From the NCBI GenBank assembly GCA_035578155.1, contig JAPWDM010000024.1, forward strand, positions 372,001 to 436,000: a stretch of DNA of 64,000 nucleotides, given 5' to 3'. Below the pieces are notes generated by a model, which worked only from the letters and a program-made list of their open reading frames with translations, did not search any database and was not told the origin of the DNA. The translations under genes and the position numbers were made by a program. Source of the DNA: Brachynemurus nebulosus (lineage: Eukaryota > Arthropoda > Insecta > Neuroptera > Myrmeleontidae). Below are positions 25,422-37,924 of the stretch, piece by piece. Numbering within the stretch: the first letter of the stretch is position 1; every line of letters begins with the position of its first letter.

Positions 25422-27049
25422 ATTATCCTATGGTAGTAATTTAATTATATATATTAACAGTCATACAAATATACACTATTATCAAAAGCTTACGTACCAA
25501 ATACAGTACCTACAATTAAAAAGTTAAAGACAATTTATTATAAGTATGAGCAGTTTGCACATGACCAAAATCTGAAACTATATGGTATAGCCATAATGTT
25601 GGTTTCGACTTTTGAGCATATGCAAAAAATAATGCATAATAATCTGACAAGTTCTACATCATTACAAAGTAATTGTTAAGCCGTCATCAGGCAAAAGTTG
25701 AACTGATGATGGCTTAATCAATCGAAAACTAGCTCATAGAATATTTCAATTTTCAAGTGAAAATTTGATAAATTAAATATTTCATAATATAAATTATCTA
25801 CAATCAGCATTATAAAACTACAGTTTTCATAGTCTTTCTTTCGTGGTTTTGATGTATGTGGTTGTGTACGTGGTGACGTATTGTTTTTCTTTCGTTTACC
25901 ACTAAATATGAGTCTATAATGCAGTACACATATATCTCACTAGGGGTCCAAGCACCACCACCACCTGACAGTTCCACGGTGAACATATTTTAAATAAACT
26001 TCAAATAAATAAACAATAAAAATCAACTAAATTTTTCTTGTCAAGTTTTGTTAAATCGTGCCACCTGAATAATGTCATTTCCAAATATTAAGTATTAAAT
26101 ATTGCCTTTGTTTGTGTACCTACCTATGAAAAACATAACTAAAATGTGTAACGGACAGTTTTTCTTTATATCCTACATGCATACTTACTTCAAAGTTCAA
26201 ATCCGAAATGTTTTTCACATGGTACTATGCAACAACAAAAAATTGATTTCTTTTAATTGCTAGAATTATTTAGATCGTGTGAAACGAAATATCGTATATA
26301 ATAATTAAGGGATTATTCTAGTCTAGAAGACTGAAAAAAGCAAGTTTTTTAATAATTTTTTTCTCGAATACCGTAGGATTTTTGTTTGAGATTTTTTTAT
26401 TTGAATATACATTAATTAAGTTTTATGAAAAAAATTTATATTTTCAAATTTTCACGCATGCGCGCTATAGAACTTCCGTTACAGGAGCGACGTTAAAAAT
26501 CTGTATGCTATTTGGCGTGCATAATGACTCATGGCAGGGTTACCTAAAATAAAAAGTTTTTAAAATTCTTCAAATATACATCAGTTATAGGTAACAGGAC
26601 GACGGAAGGTTTCTCTAAAAAAATCAAATTACGTAAAATGGCGTCTTTTTGAAATTTTTGTTACGAAAACTACCATATTTTGATCGAAAAACACCCCTGT
26701 AGAATGGACACGGATTACAAAAAAAGAAAGCTCTTCGTCATCCTCCCGGAAATTAAAAGATGGAAATAATGAGCCCTATCGCATACAAAACGGATAAAAA
26801 CTGATTGGCGGCGTCGCATATCATTCCCATGAGAGCGGTAATGTTACTCTGTTCTCGAATTACACAAATAACTATTGTTTATGAAATATAGACAATTAAA
26901 ATTTAGAATCAATCTACAATCTTATAAAATGTATTCGTTTTACTTAAAATACTTGAAAATATAATAATGAACGTAAACATTTTATTTGAATATTATAATT
27001 TTGGCAGCTTCTGAAATATTTGAAAGTGTATTTTAGAAATCAGTCACTA
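25422..27049. other. no gene recognised; end fragment near 26308
   Basis: AT-rich. A TA-flanked AGGGATTATTC end at 26308 resembles the ends of the element at 15501-16432, but I found no partner end. A small inverted repeat, AAGCCGTCATCAG...CTGATGATGGCTT, lies at 25678-25713. No convincing open frame. Confidence 0.4.
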
Positions 27050-27074
27050 TTGCAAGATTTCCATCATATATGTA

Positions 27075-27166
<92 letters not shown>

Positions 27167-27226
27167 TTATTTATTATTTATAATTATTTATGTCAATTTA
27201 TTTTATGTTACTATTGCAGATTTCCA

Positions 27227-27322
<96 letters not shown>

Positions 27323-27365
27323 TTATTTATTTATTTATTTATTATTTATAATTATTTATGTCAGT
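27050..27365 (+). repeat. duplicated unit, each with a (TA)n tract
   Basis: The unit GCA(A)GATTTCCA(G/T)CATA-(TA)n-ATTTATAATTATTTATGTCA occurs twice in tandem (about 27050-27205 and 27218-27365). TA tracts are at 27073-27163 and 27229-27322; the second is followed by a TTTA run. A simple tandem duplication of about 160 bp explains it. Confidence 0.75.
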
Positions 27366-28745
27366 TTATTTAAATTGGTAAGGTTATAGTCGAAATAAAT
27401 TTAAATCAACACAAAAATGATAAAGTTTTTAATTTTATTATGAAAATGACCCTTGAAATTTAATAAAATTAATATATTTCACTTGATCACGATGAAAATA
27501 ATATGAAGTTTAGAATCTGTTTATTTGTTGCCATAGAAAATACAAACAACATCTACACTATTGGTAAATTCGATAACAATAAAGCGAGCGACAAAGTATT
27601 ACTTTTCGAACAAAACGAAAAGTAACAGTTCTGAGCAAACACATAGTTTGCGCTCTCTTTACAGAACGCAAAAGCTTACTTTAGCTTACTTTCTACTATG
27701 ATCGTAGAAAAATAAACAAAATGTTTTATTTTTATTATTTGAGAATGACATTGTTAGGAGCTTGTACTGTAGCTGTACCTACAATTCATATTTCCCGCAT
27801 CCTCTTTCTTGCACCTTACACCCTCGCCTGGCCAATTGACTGGTGACACTAGTGGGTGACACCATTGCACTGGCTTGTTATTGGCTTCTACTGAAAATTG
27901 TTACTCTTTTACGAAATTATGTATTTTTAAAAATTATGACTTTTAATCATCAATTCCCCATTTAAAGTTTCGAACAAATATTTGTGTTATTTCTGTACGA
28001 ATTTATTTCTCCCTAATTTATTGTATTTAATTTAATAAATTACTTAAATATTAATTTTCTTCTCTGCTTTTGAAATTATTAATCCAATTTACTTAGAATA
28101 ACTGTAGCTCTCTCTATAGATGTATGCATTTAACTGTGAAATAATATATGTAAGTTATTCATTTATCAATATGAAAAAACAAATATTACATAATTTGCTT
28201 CAAATAAAATTATGAATGGAGAATAATGAATGAATGAACTATAAACTATGGCTAGCGAAAAAATATGTATGTGCAATGTTCCGTTCTTATAGCTTTGAAA
28301 AATGCTTAATTGATTACAAATCTTTCAATAAACAAGGAAGGTCATCACAATTTAAAATATTATTTAGCTAGTACCATATACTGACATAGCTATCGTTTTA
28401 AAATAATTACAAACATTAGAAATCTTCTTTGTAATATTATTTAAAACTCTGGTGACTTTTCCAACAGAGCGAAACTTCAAATCGATTAAACAAATATTTA
28501 ATTCTTGTTGAATTCATATTTAAGGCGGGAAACCACATTAGGAGGTTAAAAAAATCGATTTTTTTTGTTGCATAAATCGTTAATTCAACTATCCAAGAAT
28601 ATGCTGCCAAAATTTCATAACGAAATTAGCATTTGTTTAGATTTTATGAGCAAAGAACCGAGCGCTCATTGTGTACAGGCTACAGGTTCGAGCGCACAGC
28701 AGGTAGAGCGAAGCACTACCTCGGGTAGTTGCTTTATTACGAAGT
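27366..28745. other. no gene recognised
   Basis: AT-rich. A small inverted repeat, ACTTTTCG...CGAAAAGT, occurs at about 27602-27624. The 73-codon frame at 28565-28786 runs into a repeat and has no known domain. Confidence 0.4.
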
Positions 28746-29020
28746 CTATAAGGAAATACCCCTGTCGCAGCATCTGCATAACATAGCGAATTTTCGATCA
28801 TAAAAGTTACTTTTTCTCGAAAACCCGCTTACCTAGAATAATGGTTCAAAATGTATCTTCTGTGATTTTCTTCATTCTTGACCACAATGTAAAAAAAAAT
28901 TGGAAAGCTTTTAAATTTTGGCAAATTTTTGCAAAAAATTCATTTTCTTAAGGTTTTTGGAATCGGACGTGTCTGGCTGAGGAACTCATACAAGATTTTT
29001 GGACTTCCAACGTTTTATTG
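28746..29020 (+). mobile_element. head-bearing element without (TA)n, 3'-truncated
   Basis: Starts with ATACCCCTGTCGCAGCATCT and continues through ATAACATAGCGAATTTTCG and TTTTTCTCGAAAAC to GGACGTGTCTGGCT and TTTGGACTTCCAACG, matching the copy at 22.68 kb. It ends where the other copies continue into TTTCGTTCGAGA, so the (TA)n and 3' block are lost. Confidence 0.65.
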
Positions 29021-29224
29021 TTTTATTATATTTACATCCCAAACTAGTATCCTATCCTATTAATATAACAAGTTTCATCCCAAAATGAATTTCTCGGAAA
29101 TATAGGCAATCAAATTTTCGAAATTTCTAAAGTAATTTAAAATAGAATTAGTCTCCAGAATTTTTGTATTATGGTAAATTTATTTTAATAAATGAGAAGT
29201 ATATAAGTACAGTAATTATAAAGC

Positions 29225-29715
29225 ATTCGCATAGAACAAAAGTTTTAAGTATACATGCATATGCTCAAAATAATTCCGAAGGAAGGAAATATTTTCCCGT
29301 AATAAAAGGTATCCTAAATGCTGACGCAGGTAATAAGTTATCACTACACCAAATTTCATAAAAATCCGTTCAATAGTTTTCGCGTAATATGTGCACATGC
29401 TCAAAAAGTTTTTTTATTTTCCCGTGGGGATGAGACACTTTCCCGAAATAAAAAGTATCTCAGATACTGACTCAGGTAATAAATTTATCACCACACCAAA
29501 TTGCATCAAAATCCGTTCAATAGTTTTTGCGTATTGTGTGCACATGCTCAACATGGTTTTTCCATTTTCCCGTGGGAATGAGACATTTTCCCGAAGTAGA
29601 AAGTATCTTAGATGTTGAACCGGGTAATAAGTTATCAACACACCAAATTTCATTAAAATCTATCCAGTAGTTTTTGCGTGATGCGTGAACAGACAAACAG
29701 ACAGACAGACAAAAA
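29225..29715 (+). repeat. 147-bp tandem units with (CAGA)n tail, LINE 3'-end-like
   Basis: Units contain GTGCACATGCTCAA (29391 and 29538, spacing 147 bp), CATTTTCCCG, GGTAATAA(G/A)TTATCA and CACCAAATTTCATAAAAAT-type blocks. The last unit ends in CAGACAGACAGACAAAAATT. Sequences of the type ATCCGTTCAATAGTTTTTGCGT followed by CAGA repeats are common at the 3' ends of insect non-LTR retrotransposons; here that is a resemblance, and no reverse transcriptase is attached. Confidence 0.6.
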
Positions 29716-30544
29716 TTTTAAAAATCGCTGTTTTGATATCTGCATCGATAACTATTTACAGTATCAGCACAATTTTCAAAAAATATTCCATATACAGAAA
29801 CGGTCTCGTTACAATTGTATTATATGTATAGATTACCTATTAATGGCTCTTTATTTAAAATATTAATTTTAATTAATAAATCGCCCCCTGTTCTAAAAAG
29901 TATATATTTTTTAAATTTTTATAAAATTTCTTATGAAAGTGAGCTGCTTAGACAATTTTATTTTCAAGAAAAATGTATTAAAACATGAACATTTAAATGT
30001 TGGCAATTTCTGTATTAGTGGCGCTATCAGTGTCCGACTTACTTAACTACTTTATTTAAAAGTTCGAGTAAAATTCCGGTCATTTTTATTTTTAATATTG
30101 TTCAGAAACTTCAGTATCATAAAAGCAAGCAAAATAATATTACAATTTATTTATGTAGGTACATATATGATTAAAAGTTAAGAAAAGTAAATGTTTTTTT
30201 GGAATTTCTTTCTAAAATTCGTTAGTGTTATTTTTTGAATGTGTTTTAACGTAATTTTTATGCGATTGTACCAAAATGTTAATAGTTTTAATTCCATATA
30301 AACATAATCAAACGTCTTTAACATAAAACAAATTTTCTTGAGAATTTTTTACAAAAAAAATGGAACAAAGATATACAAAATCGTATTCAACTAAGAGAAA
30401 TAGAATATAACTGAATCGTTAAATTGGATTAAAACAATCACGACACATCACTTCTAAAGCGTCTTTTTTCGAAAATGGGATCGCCAAAAATGAGATAGAA
30501 AAAAAAAGAATGTGAGTGCGAGTGAAATGGAGAAGGACATATTT
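29716..30544. other. no gene recognised
   Basis: AT-rich sequence; nothing seen. Confidence 0.5.
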
Positions 30545-30813
30545 CCTAGTTTTTCTCGAAAAGTAATTAACTTAGAGCAACGGTGTAAAAACATTTTTTA
30601 CGCATATTGCCTTTTACTTTGGCTTGGTGTAGATGTAAAATTTTGAAAAATTGTTTAATTCTGGCAAAAAACTCATTTTGTTGAAAATAATGTCCGAAAA
30701 ACCATTTTCTTATTCTAGCGACCTCAAAACATATTTCTGTTATGGTCCCGGGCTTAGATCGCGTCATGACACCGGCTGTAATAGCTGAATTTCGAGTTTT
30801 CGAAATTCGCTAA
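30545..30813 (+). mobile_element. 3' part of the hairpin-ended element family
   Basis: Begins in the TTTTTCTCGAAAAGTAATTA block and ends in the 3' block GGTCCCGGGCTTAGATCGCG, TCATGACACCGGCTGTAATA and the terminal hairpin GAATTTCGA/TCGAAATTC at 30787-30808 followed by GCTAA. Lacks both the head and the (TA)n tract. Confidence 0.65.
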
Positions 30814-31632
30814 AAGAAAGATTAATATAGGGTACTGGAATTGCAGATTAGTCGGCACTTTACATTATTGTTAATTTTCTTAAATTTCTAGTTTTTGAGA
30901 ATTTTCTTTTCAAACGTGTTTTTTTTAAAATGACTTTTTTCACATTTACGGGATGTCTAACTCAAAAAGTAAGGAACCGATCAATATGAAAATTAATAGC
31001 ATTATTCTCAAGGGTGTTTTTTCTTGTATAGTTAATGGAAAAAAGAAGGCGAAAACTGAAGTAAATTTTTCCAGCACCTGCAAAATTTTTAATTTTCAAT
31101 AATTTTAGCTGCGTTCAGGTTCATATTCTTAGAAAATAAATTATTAATGTACAATGAAAACCTTTTTGATTTTAAATGGAAATTAGAATGGCTACATTTC
31201 CCACAATTGGAGAATTCTACTTACAACCTCCAACGGACATCAGTGGGTAACTTTTTATTTTTGGCCGAAATTATTCAAAAAAATTCACAGAAGTTGTTCG
31301 AAATATAAGTAACATGGTATTTCAGAACCGTTTGTTAAGAAGATCCTAACATAAGATGGTAACTTTGTGCCTTACGCGTTAATCTTATAATTTTTGGTAG
31401 AAAATGATCCCAAATATAATTGTTTTCGTTTCAGTGTAAACTGTAGGTGACACAAAGTAGTTCTTAATTTATTTTCTAATTTTTAAATTAAGACCAAAAA
31501 GAGTCTGTATGGGCTATATCATGAGTCTGGCAATATGAGATAGAATTTTATGTGTTGAAATAAAACTCAACCTATATCAGTAATACTAAACTTGTTTTAT
31601 TTGCTTATCGACCAAAATTACTTTATTTTTTA
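30814..31632. other. no gene recognised
   Basis: AT-rich sequence with no coding or repeat signal that I could define. Confidence 0.5.
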
Positions 31633-32300
31633 ACTAAAATGTCTAGGTCCCTACCGATTTTGATAGAACTTGAACATGTTATAGAACACTAAAAAATAAG
31701 CGACACGTATTTTTTTATCAACGGAAAAATGATTTGAAAGGGTGGAACCACGTTTCCAAAATTGCAGTGAAAATATAATTTTTCAAATAACTCGAAAACA
31801 GTAACAGACAGAGCAAAAATTTAAATTGGCAATGTTACTCTTTTTTAAAGTGCTATCTATTTATATGCAATTTATGTATTTAAATTGAATCAACAAGGGT
31901 GGGTGGGGGTTAATTTTGTAAAAAGGGGGTGAAAAATAAAACATATTAAAATTCTGTTTACAGTTACGGAATCTACGTAAAAAAATCTAATTCATCCGTT
32001 TTTGCTCAATTTTCTAATATTAAGTCTAGGGGTAGTTAACTGTGTCGGCATAACCCTACTATTTGAATAGTTCAAAAAGTTTTCTTCATGTCAAATAGTT
32101 TAAGACAATTAAAATAGCAGGGAAATGAAATTCTCTAATTCAAAATTCAGTTTGTGAAACACTGAAGAGGGGTGGAGGTAACTTAACCTCTTAAATTAGA
32201 TACATACTAGATTTCATAGTATAACGTAGTAGTTATAGAACTTGTTCTATAACATATCCAAGTTTTATCAAAATCGATAGGTCCGGCCTTCGGACCTTTA
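31633..32300. mobile_element. non-autonomous TIR element, copy 2
   Basis: Inverted ends of about 60 bp: left AGGTCCCTACCGATTTTGAT followed by AGAACTT..CATGTTATAGAAC; right, read inward, AGGCCGGACCTATCGATTTT followed by GATAAAACTT..ATATGTTATAGAAC. It is the empty-site counterpart of copy 1 at 498-1288, in opposite orientation. About 670 bp, no coding capacity, superfamily unknown. Confidence 0.75.
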
Positions 32301-32406
32301 CTAGTTAGTGGCATAAAATTACCTGAAACATAAGGTAACTTTGTAACACTTTGTTTGTAACACAATTTACAGGTCTACGGACAATTTATTATGAGAGTTG
32401 TCATTA

Positions 32407-33430
32407 CAGGTAACCCCCGAAGAACACGGTACTCGAAGAACACGGGTACCCTTCCCCGAATTACACGGTTTCAAACAACACGATTTTTAAGTAATTCTTC
32501 TGAAAAAGAATAAAATACATATATTATATACCTATTTGATATAAAGTTAGTTATATCGGTCCTTAATGTACGCGAATACATTAGTTCGATATGAATTTGA
32601 TTTACACGAATAAAAATCGTGTAAATTGAATCTGTTATTATAAAAAAAAAGTGCTGGAAATAAAAACTACCAAAATTTTTGAGAACTTTATGATAGAGAT
32701 GATAACGAATCTGTAAAAATTTACATATTTAAAGTTTGAAAATGTCGTTATTTTCGACATCGATAATTTTCGGTAACGAAAAGTAGGTTTTGACCGTCCT
32801 AATATGTTCGGAATACCCACAACTTGCTTCGCATCAGCCTTCAAAAATTTCGTTATTTTTTCGCTACGACGCACCGTTTACAAGATATTTACGATCAAAA
32901 GTTTACGTTTACGAAAAGTATCGAAAACTAATTTTTTCGAAAATATTCTATTGGTGATTAAATTAATGGGACTAACAGAGCCTAAATTTACCAGTTGTAA
33001 CCAATTTTTGATAAGTAGTTCATTATCGATAATTTTCGATAAGGAAAAGTAGGTTTTAACAATCTCAATATGTTTGGAATACCCACAACTTGCTTCGCTT
33101 AAGCCTTCAAAAATTTCGTTATTTTTAAGCTATGATGCACCGTTTACGAAATATTTACGATCTAAGTTTTCAATAAATTTTTTATGATAGACCGACTTCG
33201 GAGCTAGCGAATGCTCAATTCCATTCTATTTTAATCGAAATAAATACACATTACATACAAATGTGTATGTAAGTATGTAATTCAAATTTCGTTGCGTTAC
33301 TTCTTTGCAATTTTTTTATATTTTTTTTATTTTCACACTTGTAATAGAAAATGCCTATCTTTGGTGGTCTCGAACAACACGGTTTCAAAGAACACGGAAC
33401 CAACTAATCGTGTTCTTCGAGGGATTGTTG
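32407..33430. mobile_element. pogo/Tigger-like non-autonomous element
   Basis: Flanked by TA at 32405-32406 and 33431-33432. Ends CAGGTAACCCCCGAAGAACA and, read inward from the right, CAACAATCCCTCGAAGAACA are imperfect inverted repeats beginning CA. CAG...CTCG-type ends with TA duplications are characteristic of the pogo/Tigger group. Subterminal copies of GAAGAACACGG and CAAACAACACG are visible on both sides. About 1.02 kb with no transposase; the core is the 266-bp monomer in tandem. Confidence 0.7.
32760..33180 (+). repeat. 266-bp monomer, ~1.6 tandem units
   Basis: GAATACCCAC recurs at 32811 and 33077, giving a 266-bp period. Each unit runs ATCGATAATTTTCG, AACGAAAAGTAGG, GAATACCCACAACTTGCTTC, GCCTTCAAAAATTTCGTTAT and GCACCGTTTAC. 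The same monomer is carried by the 1.54-kb GGGTAGTG elements, which have different ends. Confidence 0.85.
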
Positions 33431-33432
33431 TA

Positions 33433-35217
33433 TTTAATATTACCCAATGTTAATCTCAATATAATATCCAGATTATAATGTAATAATTTATTTTTAGTTG
33501 CAAAAAACTTTAAAATTTAACACAAAGTTAATCCATTTTACGGTAGTTTAAATAAATTATTCTCAAATACATATTTTAGTTGTTAAATAAACTGTTATTT
33601 TTAAGTTTTGGATGCAAACATTCAATATTATTGGAAATTCTGAAAAGACAGTACGTGATTTGATTAATATTAATATTAATTTTTATTATTTTGTACTTAC
33701 TTCAATTGAAATGAGAGTACCTTCATGATATTTTAAAATATAATGAGCAATAAAATCACTCTAAAATCAATTTATGTAGGAAAATGAACCAGGTTTTTAA
33801 GGAGTCTTACTTGTAATAGCATCACTGTATCTGATAGCAACACTGTTAGCAAATGAACCATACAAAGATGATTCGAAAAATTTCCCTCTGGAAAAGAACG
33901 AATACGTTCCGTTGCAAATCACATGTGTTTGTTAATCTTGATATTCTTCCAACTTGGTTGGTGATGCCGATGAATTCTGAACGAATACTGGCCCGTCAAG
34001 TATCGTCACCTCTACTAGAAAGCTTGCAGTGTTAGGATTGTTATAAAAAGCTTGATAATCATCAAAACAAATGGGTAAGTCGTAGCGTCAATACCCCTAA
34101 TTTTACCTATATGGCTTATAAAATCTGCAGAATTTCTTTTTAGTGACACAGCCAATTGGAACAAACTACCAGTGTTCTATAATTTTACTGATACATATTA
34201 CCAATCACCGTTTCTTTAAATTATTATTGGTTTTTTCTTCAGTTTATGTGGTATATTCCTGCTTCCAGTAAGTGTGCAAATTTTGATGGTATTTCCAAAG
34301 CTCTTGAACTCAAGAAAATAATTTTATCATATGAACAATTACAAATATTTAGGAATAATTTTCATATTTATTTATTCGTGCTTAATCGAATAATTCGTTT
34401 AAGTTATGGTTACTATATGTTAGGTAAAGATAGAATCCTTCGGCAACTCGTAGCATTACCAACATACGCCTAATATAAACTGTAAATATTACATTTTAAC
34501 ATAAGTATCTATCAATTGGCGCAACTGCCCAAAATTTTAAATAAATTAAGTTTCATTATTAGATATTAGCTGGAATTAACAAAAAATGTGAGCCATAGTG
34601 CTATGTTTAACAACTTAACAATATTTTTCATATTTCATTAAAAAACATGGATAAATAAAGTTATAAATTCATTGACATCTTAACCTATTACTGTTGTTTT
34701 TATTCTCGACCAATAATTGAAGTGTAAAAATTTTATTTGAGTCAGACCAAAAAATTTTCCATCACTTTAAAATCACTAAAAAAGAAAGAAACTTAACGTC
34801 CAAGGACTTTCTATCTTTGCGAGGAATAGTCCTTGAAAACTGAGACAATTCCCAATGAAAAATTATTTTTTTCTATTCCTACTATTAAAAGTAACCTTTT
34901 GTGCACGGCTTACTATATGTAAAAATTAACAATTGCTCGCCCTGTGCGGAAATACAGTAGGAAATTATTTCCCACGCCTTAATATAATAAAAAAGTAGGC
35001 TGTTCCGTTAGTTTAATATATAATATATAGCAATAATACTAAAAATATACATATATTATATGTATGTTGATTATTTATTATTGTTTCCATAGTGTCAAAG
35101 TATGCTTTGGCAAAAATTTGAACATCTTAAATGACATTATAAATTTAAAAAATTTTTACTAATTATTTTAATTTTATTTTAATTATTTATGTTAAATTTT
35201 ACGAAAAAAAATGTGCT
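33433..35217. other. no gene recognised; repeat fragment at 34225-34440
   Basis: The segment 34225-34440 aligns with the right half of the element at 2686-4045 in reverse orientation: AAGTGTGCAAA, TGGTATTTC, ATCATATGAA and ATCGAATAATTCGTTTA occur in the same order. The rest is AT-rich; small frames at 33853-34035 and 34246-34473 are not credible genes. Confidence 0.45.
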
Positions 35218-35355
35218 CGTAGAAAAAGTATAGTGTAAAATGCATGGGAAAAGCTTATTTCTCACTCATACGAATTCTCACTCAAGTGAATTAACAAACT
35301 CATATTCGTGAGAAATAAGCCTGTTTTCCCACTTATTGTACAATATACTATTTCT
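35218..35355. repeat. 138-bp foldback
   Basis: Left arm AGTATAGTGTAAAATGCATG, GGAAAAGCTTATTTCTCAC faces right arm GTGAGAAATAAGCCTGTTTT, CCCACTTATTGTACAATATAC, giving about 45 paired positions with a few mismatches around a ~40-base centre. It is probably a small foldback MITE; no target duplication was found. Confidence 0.6.
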
Positions 35356-35669
35356 TCTTGCGCCCTTATTTTGTTATGTGCACTCGAACTGCTCCACCTG
35401 CTTCATTGTATTTACTTTATTTCATTAAAATAGTTAAATGTTACTAAATTAATTTCGTCTTCATTTTATTCAAATTTGAATCGAAAACCATAGTCTAGTT
35501 ACGTGTCTCTACGATATACAAAGTAAAAAATAGTAAATATCAGTTTTATTTACTAATCAAAAAGATTACTGTTCATTAAGGGGAGGTTTACTCGAGAACC
35601 CTTAAAAATTATATATTTTTCTAGAATTTTTTTCTCAAGAACGGAAGTAAATATCAATTTCAAATTTTA

Positions 35670-36724
35670 CACACAATCTTACACGACAGGTTCTATTATC
35701 ATCTTTTATCAACTATACAGCAAACTAAACATTAAAAGTTTACGATTACGAAAACAAACGATAACGAAAAGTAATTTTTTTAAATTTTCTATTGCCAATA
35801 AAATCAGTGGGACTAGTGGAGCCTAAAATTAACCACTTGTAACCAATTTTTAAAAATTAATTTGATATCGATAATTCTCGATAACGAAAACTATTTTTTA
35901 ATAGTCGTAAAATATTTGGAATACCCACAACTTGCTTCGCTTAAGCCTTCAAAAATTTCGTTATTTTTTCCCAAGACGCATCGTTCACGAGATAATTACG
36001 ATTTATAATAAGTAATTCGGTAACGATAAGTTTCGATAACGGAAAGTAGGTTTTAACAATCGCAATACGTTTGAGTAGAAGAGCTATGACAGTACGGCGG
36101 CACACTAAGTCGTCAAAAGTATGGGAATACCCTCCTCCAAGGTGTACCAACATTTTTGACACCGTAGTGTACTATAGCATTAAGTATAGTACGGCGTCAA
36201 AAGTGTGGGCACACCTCGGGTCAGGGTATTCCCATACTTTTGACGACGTAGTGTGCCGCCGTACTGTCATAGCTCTTCTACTCGTTTAGAATACTCATAA
36301 CTTGTTTTACTTAAACCTTCAAAAATTTCATTATTTATCGACTACGACCTACCGTTATTTAGGATCAAAGTATAGAATAACGAAAAATATGAAGAAGTGC
36401 TGACATAAGAAATTCTCCTGTTACGTAGGTGCGGGATTGTTTTAATGTGATTTGTGCTAAGTTCCAAGCTTTTTAATAAGTGCGCCATCTTACCGACCTC
36501 AATGCGCACTCTTACACGACCGGTCGTGTAAGAGTGCGCATTTCCCATTTTCTGATTTTTTTTTAATAACTCGGTCGATATTGAGTTTATAATAAAAATC
36601 CTTTATCACAGCGTTAAGTAATCATTAAGGTACTAGAATAAATACAGCTTACTTCTATAACATTTTCCGTTATTTTTTTATAGCCACCTAAATGTCAAGT
36701 GAGCCGTCTTACACGACACTACCC
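35670..36724. mobile_element. GGGTAGTG-ended element, copy 2 (inverted, truncated)
   Basis: Reverse-complement counterpart of 23882-25419. The right end reads inward GGGTAGTGTCGTGTAAGACG and is followed by TA (36725-36726). It shares the GTGTAAGAGTGCGCATT repeats, the CTTGGAACTTAGCACAAATC block, the 266-bp monomer and a nested MITE. On the left only a CTTACACGACA motif near 35678 remains and the terminal repeat is absent, so this copy is truncated. Confidence 0.7.
36073..36283. mobile_element. palindromic MITE, copy 2
   Basis: 211-bp near-perfect palindrome: GAGTAGAAGAGCTATGACAG at the left faces CTGTCATAGCTCTTCTACTC at the right. It splits a 266-bp monomer; the site reads GTTT (36069-36072) on the left and GTTT (36284-36287) on the right, suggesting a short target duplication. 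Inside, AGTACGGCG and GTCAAAAGTATGGGAATACC-type motifs are repeated. Confidence 0.75.
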
Positions 36725-36726
36725 TA

Positions 36727-37924
36727 ATTCAAATACTAATAATTCAAACAAATTTGACATTATAAACAAAGGTTCAATTACACCAAATAAAACGACATAA
36801 ATATTCTGAAAGCTAAATTAAATAATTTAACACGATGAAAACCAATAAAAACGCTCTCGACTGAAGGAGCACCAAATACTTACGTATATTATCAGCATTA
36901 AACTGATAAAATCAAGAAAAATTTTAAATATAAGTTTGCATAAAATTTTTTTTATTTATGTTTTTAGTTGAGCCATAACACCAATTTGATCGACAAATTA
37001 ATATATAGTTCTATTTACAAAAAAAAAAAAAAGCTGTTTGCATTATAGTTCGAAAATTATAAGAGTTACAAAACTCCTCACTATAGCAATCGGTTATCGC
37101 CAACAGCTCTTATTTGAACAATTTTTTGATTAAATCAACGGTTTGGTCGCAATAAAAATGGCAACTTTCAAAAAACTCAACCTGTATATACATATGTAAT
37201 GGTTATTGTCCACTTTATGCTAGCTATCCAAGCTATCAAACACCAAGAGCAAGAGCGTACTATTGACGCGGTTGACGCTCTAATGCTGCAATGGACGTGA
37301 GTCACCATGGACGGATTGTTTGTTAGTTACTGGTTGTTTAGTATTCACTAAGCGCAAATATAGCGACAGTAGTCTGTGCTTCTGACAGTAAAAATGCACA
37401 CTGATTTTATATATTTACCACAAAATATATCATAAAATTACATATACGTTTGTTTCACAATATTTGCTGCTGTTAGCTTGAGAGTAGCAAAGTATCTGTC
37501 TCTACATACTTACCTCAAACAATTTGCTAAAATAACTCGCCAAAAAAAAAAAAAAAACGGCACATTCATACAGGAAAGTGTTTATAAGTAATTATATTAT
37601 TTTAATATTGTTAATAATACTTTACATAATTATTTAAATGTACGGTCTGTAAGTTAAACAAAGAGAAGAGTGTATACATGTGTTTCACATGTATACACAA
37701 GCCGGTATTTACATACGACCAGTAAACTCTTAGGCTGAACTTATGACACGAAGTTTATTTGAAGGATATTTTTCTAAAAATTAACCTGCAAAAATAGTAC
37801 TTCGTTACGTTTTTTTGTGGTTTCAATACTTTTCCCCATCCAATTGTGCTAAGAATACAGGTTAATTGACGAGAAAAGCAATTTTAGAAAAATAGTTTAT
37901 TTTCCTTCAGTATTACAATTCAAC
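36727..37924. other. no gene recognised
   Basis: AT-rich except 37200-37400, which is somewhat GC-richer without coding signal. Confidence 0.4.
37670..37698. repeat. perfect 13-bp hairpin
   Basis: GTGTATACATGTG at 37670-37682 pairs with 37686-37698 around a TTT loop. The short loop and perfect stem would give a stable cruciform or RNA hairpin. Function unknown. Confidence 0.8.
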
